This document shows positions 60,336-64,000 of a DNA stretch of 64,000 nucleotides, in pieces. Within the stretch, counting starts at the first letter, position 1. Each line of letters begins with the position of its first letter. The DNA is taken from the NCBI RefSeq assembly GCF_000297495.1, contig NZ_ALWX01000004.1, positions 1 to 64,000 on the forward strand, written 5' to 3'. The stretch comes from Janibacter hoylei PVAS-1 (GTDB lineage Bacteria > Actinomycetota > Actinomycetes > Actinomycetales > Dermatophilaceae). A program made the position numbers and the translations under genes. The notes beneath the pieces are model-generated. The model had not been told where the DNA came from and did no database searches. It worked only from the letters and a program-made list of their open reading frames with translations.

Positions 60336-61691
60336 GTGACTGATGTGACCACGCCTCCGGGGCCGACCACCGCGCTGCGCGCCGAGCCCCAGGGCGGGTG
60401 GCGACGGATCCTCGGCTGGGCCATGTGGGACTGGGGCTCGCAGCCCTTCAACACGGTCATCACGACCTTCGTCTTTGCCGTCTACCTGACGAGCGAGAGC
60501 TTCGGGTCGACCAACACCACGTCGACGGCCCTGGCCGTCTCGACGGCCGTCAGCGGACTGCTCGTCGCCCTGCTCGCGCCCGTGCTGGGGCAGAACTCCG
60601 ACCGCTCCGGCAAGGGAGTGCGCAACCTGCGGCTGCAGACCTGGCTGCTGGCGGCGCTGTCGGCCTCGCTCTTCTTCGTCAAGCCCGAGCCCGGCTACCT
60701 CGTGCTCGGTCTGGTGCTCCTCGGCGCCGGCTCGATCGTCTCCGAGATCGCCAGCGTCAACTACAACGCCTCGATCGAGCAGGTGGCCTCGCCCCGCAAC
60801 GTCGGCCGGGTGTCCGGCTTCGGCTGGGGGATGGGCTACCTCGGCGGCATCCTCGTGCTCCTGCTGCTGTACTTCCTCTTCATCCAGCCCGAGGTGGGCC
60901 TCTTCGGCGTGAGCGACGAGGGCGCGATCGACATCCGCGTCTCGATGCTCGTCTGCGGTTTGTGGATCCTGCTCTTCACCCTGCCGACCTTCGCGGTGCT
61001 GCGTGACGCGCCCAAGGAGCCGGGTCCCCGGGTCGGCGTGGTCGCGTCCTACAAGCTCGTGTGGGCCTCCCTTCGCCGGCTGTGGGGGCAGTCCCGGCAC
61101 ACGGTCTACTTCCTCGGTGCCTCCGCGCTCTTCCGCGACGGCCTGGCCGGCGTCTTCGCCTTCGGCGCGGTGCTCGCCGCCGGGACCTTCGAGCTGACGG
61201 CCGGCGAGGTCATCATCTTCGGTGCGGTCGCCAACATCGTGGCGGGCATCGCGACGATGCTCTTCGGTCTGCTCGACGACGTCCTGGGACCCAAGCGGGT
61301 CATCCTCATCTCGCTCGTCTCGCTCGTCGCCATCGGGATGGCGATCTTCGTCCTCCACGACGGGGGCAAGATGGTCTTCTGGACCCTCGGGCTGACGATG
61401 ACGGCCTTCGTCGGGCCGGCCCAGGCCGCCTCCCGCAGCTTCCTGGCCAGGGTGATCCCCGAGGGGCAGGGCGGTGAGATCTTCGGTCTCTACGCGACGA
61501 CCGGGCGAGTGGTGTCCTTCCTGTCCCCGGCGGCCTTCGGCCTCTTCATCTGGATCGGGTCGCTCGTGACCGGCCAGGACAACACGCAGTACTGGGGCAT
61601 CCTCGGTATCGCCCTCGTCCTCGCGGCGGGACTGGCTGTGCTCGTCCCGGTGAAGACCCCGCAGGCACAGGTGGGGTCACAGGCCGGCTGA
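60336..61691 (+). CDS. MFS transporter, UMF1/Atg22-type
   Basis: 451 residues, about 12 TM. The N-terminus GWAMWDWGSQPFNTVITTFVF is typical for the UMF1 (Vps/Atg22-related) MFS family. TM segments follow as GLLVALLAPVLGQNSD and so on. Substrate unknown. GTG 60336. Its stop abuts the stop of the convergent M15 gene inside a palindrome. Confidence 0.88.
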   Translation: MTDVTTPPGPTTALRAEPQGGWRRILGWAMWDWGSQPFNTVITTFVFAVYLTSESFGSTNTTSTALAVSTAVSGLLVALLAPVLGQNSDRSGKGVRNLRLQTWLLAALSASLFFVKPEPGYLVLGLVLLGAGSIVSEIASVNYNASIEQVASPRNVGRVSGFGWGMGYLGGILVLLLLYFLFIQPEVGLFGVSDEGAIDIRVSMLVCGLWILLFTLPTFAVLRDAPKEPGPRVGVVASYKLVWASLRRLWGQSRHTVYFLGASALFRDGLAGVFAFGAVLAAGTFELTAGEVIIFGAVANIVAGIATMLFGLLDDVLGPKRVILISLVSLVAIGMAIFVLHDGGKMVFWTLGLTMTAFVGPAQAASRSFLARVIPEGQGGEIFGLYATTGRVVSFLSPAAFGLFIWIGSLVTGQDNTQYWGILGIALVLAAGLAVLVPVKTPQAQVGSQAG

Positions 61692-63044
61692 TCAGCCGGC
61701 GAACTCCCAGTGCCACGGCTCGGGGAGGCTGCCACCGGCCGCGGCCCACGAGGGGTGGAACCAGCCGTAGAGCGGCGCGTTCTGCTGCATCCAGGCGTGT
61801 GCCGGGTGGCCGAAGTTGTTGATGCCGCCGCACAGGTCGAGCGCCTTGCCCAGACCGTGGTTGCTCGTGCCGGGGGCCGCGGCCCAGCCACCGCGGTTTT
61901 GCTTGGTGACGACCTGCTCCGCGTACGAGCGGTAGCTGTCGGTGACGCACAGCAGGTTGCCCGTGTCGCGCTGGTAGGCCTTGCTCATCGCGTTGAAGGC
62001 CGCCGCCGCCTTGGGCCGCAGCGACTCACCCGGAGCGCCGAGCAGCGGGCAGAGGGCACTCGGCGGGATCTGGCCGTTGGGGTAGGTCTCGGTGTTGGTC
62101 GAGCAGGGCTTGGCGTCCTCGAACTCGCTGATGTCCTGCCCGAGGTCCTCGAGCGCGCCCGTCAGCCGGTCGCTGGCGCCCTGGGCCCGGGAGTCCGGCT
62201 GGCCGATGAGCGCGTTGACGATCGGGCCGGCCTTCTTCAGCTCGTCGGCGTGCTTGCGGCGCAGCGCGGCCAGCTCGGTCTTGCGCTCCGTGAGGACCTT
62301 GTCGGCGCGGGCCTTGGCCCGGTCGGCGCGCTTCTTCGCCGCGGAGGCCCGAGCGAGGGCCTTGTCCTTCTTCTTCGTCAGGGACGCCTGCGTGACGGTG
62401 TCCTCACGGACGAGGTCGACGGTGCGGATGCGCTCGTCGGTGAGGTAGGAGAGGTCACCCGCCGAGTTGCCCGAGGTCTGCGAGCCGCCGGTGATGGTGC
62501 CAAACATCGTCATCGTGTCGGTGTAGCCACCACCCTGCGTGTAGGTGTCGAAGGCCCAGCTGCGCAGGTCCTTGCGCCCCTTCGACAGCCGTGACCTGAA
62601 GGCGTCGAGGTCCTTCTGCGCCTGGTCGGCCTCGCTCTTGGCGTCGTCGTACTCCTCCTGCGCCTTCGCCTTCTTCTGCAGCAGCGAGTTGGCCTTCTTG
62701 GAGTAGGACCTGAGCGACTTCACCGCAGCGGCGATGTCCTTGTTGTCCTTGAGCAGGTCGGCCGCCAAGGCGTCGGCCTCGGCGATCTGGCTGTCGAGGT
62801 CCTCGCCACCGAGCGGGGTGTCGTTGTTGTCACCCTGCGGGGAGGTCGTGTCCTCGGTCCACGCGACGCTCGGGCTCGTGCCGCCGGTGCTGGAGGGGGA
62901 GGAGGAGGGGGCCGGCGTCGTCGACGGGGTCACCGGGTCGGTGGGCTCGGCGGATGCCGAGGGCGCCAGGGCCAGACCTGTGGCGCAGCCCAGCGCGAGC
63001 ACGGCCCGGACGGTCGCGGTGGGGCAACGGGTGGCACGACGCAT
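61692..63044 (-). CDS. Secreted M15 D,D-carboxypeptidase with coiled coil
   Basis: 450 residues. Signal peptide (AVLALGCATGLALAPSASA), low-complexity Pro/Ser/Thr linker, a long coiled coil (about 85-290, Lys/Glu/Ala-rich heptads) like NlpC/P60 and RipA partners, then a VanY-type catalytic domain with TSNHGLGKALDL (His, Asp) and EPWHWEF (His). It trims D-Ala-D-Ala of peptidoglycan. Start ATG 63044. Confidence 0.9.
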   Translation of the reverse strand: MRRATRCPTATVRAVLALGCATGLALAPSASAEPTDPVTPSTTPAPSSSPSSTGGTSPSVAWTEDTTSPQGDNNDTPLGGEDLDSQIAEADALAADLLKDNKDIAAAVKSLRSYSKKANSLLQKKAKAQEEYDDAKSEADQAQKDLDAFRSRLSKGRKDLRSWAFDTYTQGGGYTDTMTMFGTITGGSQTSGNSAGDLSYLTDERIRTVDLVREDTVTQASLTKKKDKALARASAAKKRADRAKARADKVLTERKTELAALRRKHADELKKAGPIVNALIGQPDSRAQGASDRLTGALEDLGQDISEFEDAKPCSTNTETYPNGQIPPSALCPLLGAPGESLRPKAAAAFNAMSKAYQRDTGNLLCVTDSYRSYAEQVVTKQNRGGWAAAPGTSNHGLGKALDLCGGINNFGHPAHAWMQQNAPLYGWFHPSWAAAGGSLPEPWHWEFAG

Positions 63045-63145
63045 CGAATGACTCTCCTGACGACAAGCAGACCGGCGACATCCTAGGCCGGAAGTGCGCG
63101 CGGGTATACGCCACCGTGACCGGCGACGCAGCCCGACGCGGCGGG

Positions 63146-63922
63146 TCAGTCCCCCTTCGAGCGGCCGGAGTTGCGGCGCGACCGCAGGCGCACCTGCCGC
63201 AGCGAACCTTCCGCGCGGGTCTCGAGGTACGGCTGCTCGTCGACGAGGGTCGACAGCTTCTGGTGGCCGAAGGCGCGCGGGTCGAAGTCGGCGTGGGCGC
63301 GGCTCAGGTGCTGCCCGACGGTGCCCAGGGTGCTCCACCCGTCGTCACCGGAGGTGGCGTTGACCGCCTTGGTGAGCGCCGACTGGAGGTTGACGCTCGG
63401 CTCGGGGGAGTCGCCCTTCGGCTCGGGCCGGCTGCTGTCGTCGGGGGCGACCTCGTCCTCTCGGGCCTGCTCCTGGAGCAGCTCGAGGAAGACGAACTGG
63501 TCGACGGCCCGGCGCAGCGACTCGGGGGTCTTGCGCAGACCGAGGCCGTAGACCCGCTTGCCCGACTCGCGCAGCCGGGTGGCCAGGCGGGTGAAGTCGG
63601 AGTCGGACGAGACGAGGGCGAAGGCCTCGACGTTGCCCTGCCACAGCAGGTCCATGGCATCGATGATCAGCGCGGAGTCGGTCGAGTTCTTGCCCGTCGT
63701 GTAGGCGAACTGCTGGACCGGCTGGATCGCATTGCGGTGCAGCTCGGGCTTCCACCCGCCGAGCTGGGTCGTCGTCCAGTCGCCGTAGGCGCGCTTGACG
63801 GTGGGCGTGCCGTAGGTGGCGAGCTCCTCGAGCACCGCGCCGATGTGCTTGGCCGAGACGTTGTCGCAGTCGATGAGGACGGCGATGCGGGTCGTGGTGG
63901 CGGGGGTCGTCCATGACCGCAA
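63146..63922 (-). CDS. NYN-domain (LabA/PIN-like) protein with OST-HTH/LOTUS
   Basis: About 258 residues. NYN (PIN-like RNase) domain: IAVLIDCDNVS (Asp), SALIIDAMDLLW and LVSSDSDFTRLA (acidic triad), then a linker rich in Glu/Pro and a C-terminal OST-HTH/LOTUS domain (about 185-240). Predicted RNA-binding nuclease. In-frame start is TTG 63922. A likely truer start is ATG 63914 (MDDPATTTRIAV), which needs one base removed from the G run 63902-63906. Confidence 0.85.
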   Translation of the reverse strand: MRSWTTPATTTRIAVLIDCDNVSAKHIGAVLEELATYGTPTVKRAYGDWTTTQLGGWKPELHRNAIQPVQQFAYTTGKNSTDSALIIDAMDLLWQGNVEAFALVSSDSDFTRLATRLRESGKRVYGLGLRKTPESLRRAVDQFVFLELLQEQAREDEVAPDDSSRPEPKGDSPEPSVNLQSALTKAVNATSGDDGWSTLGTVGQHLSRAHADFDPRAFGHQKLSTLVDEQPYLETRAEGSLRQVRLRSRRNSGRSKGD

Positions 63923-64000
63923 CCTATCGCGTGGCCCCTCGGCCGAAAGGGGAGGACCGCGGGGGTGCGAGGCGACCTGCCGGTCCCGACGGCCACCGCG

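Overview
The window is a very GC-rich, densely coded stretch of actinobacterial chromosome. It carries a complete Pup-proteasome locus (arc, dop, pup, prcB, prcA, pafA, pafB, pafC), the mycothiol ligase gene mshC, rbpA, a split lnt/ppm pair and the tatA-tatC-helY block. This gene set and order fits Actinomycetota. The synteny and protein style suggest Micrococcales, possibly an Intrasporangiaceae/Janibacter-like organism; that placement is an inference. No tRNA, rRNA, CRISPR array, insertion sequence or prophage was seen.

Layout. 1-2.7 kb: end of a PhzF-family gene, a small Imm-like membrane protein, a 39-bp tandem repeat and an ABC-F ATPase. 2.7-9.4 kb: a minus-strand catabolic operon (cyclase-family hydrolase, acyl-CoA synthetase, APH-family kinase-like protein, acyl-CoA oxidase) divergent from an XRE-TetR fusion regulator whose promoter region holds two different inverted repeats. 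9.5-12.3 kb: MFS transporter and M20 peptidase. 12.3-16.7 kb: a TetR regulator divergent from thiolase, HMwFabG-type reductase and MaoC dehydratase, like the mycobacterial Rv0241c-Rv0243 set. 16.7-24.9 kb: mixed metabolic genes and corA. 24.9-29.2 kb: histidine phosphatase, DUF3090, a PI3/4-kinase-like protein (SCO1664 family), mshC and a PAC2 protein. 29.3-34.5 kb: HAD phosphatase, RecB-like nuclease, metH. 34.6-55.3 kb: site-2 protease, TrmI, the Pup-proteasome system with inserted DUF3054, two esterases and a GNAT, then two FKBPs, DUF3866, pafBC, tatAC and helY. 55.4-64 kb: 5'-3' exonuclease, Lrp regulator, lnt-ppm-fxsA, rbpA, MFS, a secreted M15 peptidase and a NYN-domain protein.

Functional logic. 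Pup is made ligation-competent by Dop, attached by PafA, and pupylated proteins are unfolded by Arc into the PrcBA core. PafBC is a WYL-domain transcription factor pair. Mycothiol ligase and a perfect sigma-R-type promoter upstream of rbpA point to a thiol-oxidative stress circuit.

Data quality. About a dozen genes, several of them normally essential or intact (metH, arc, helY, M50 protease), are broken by single extra bases, nearly always where a G or C run reads 6 instead of 5. All are +1 in the same sense, so I treat these genes as intact but mis-sequenced and give their full spans.

The most interesting unexplained structures are a dispersed palindrome family built on CATTTCCCTAGGGAAATG, a strongly over-represented CGAAGGGGG/CCCCCTTCG word, a 39-bp hairpin repeat with compensatory base changes, the two-operator/two-HTH regulator region, and the kinase/phosphatase/zinc-ribbon cluster next to mshC.
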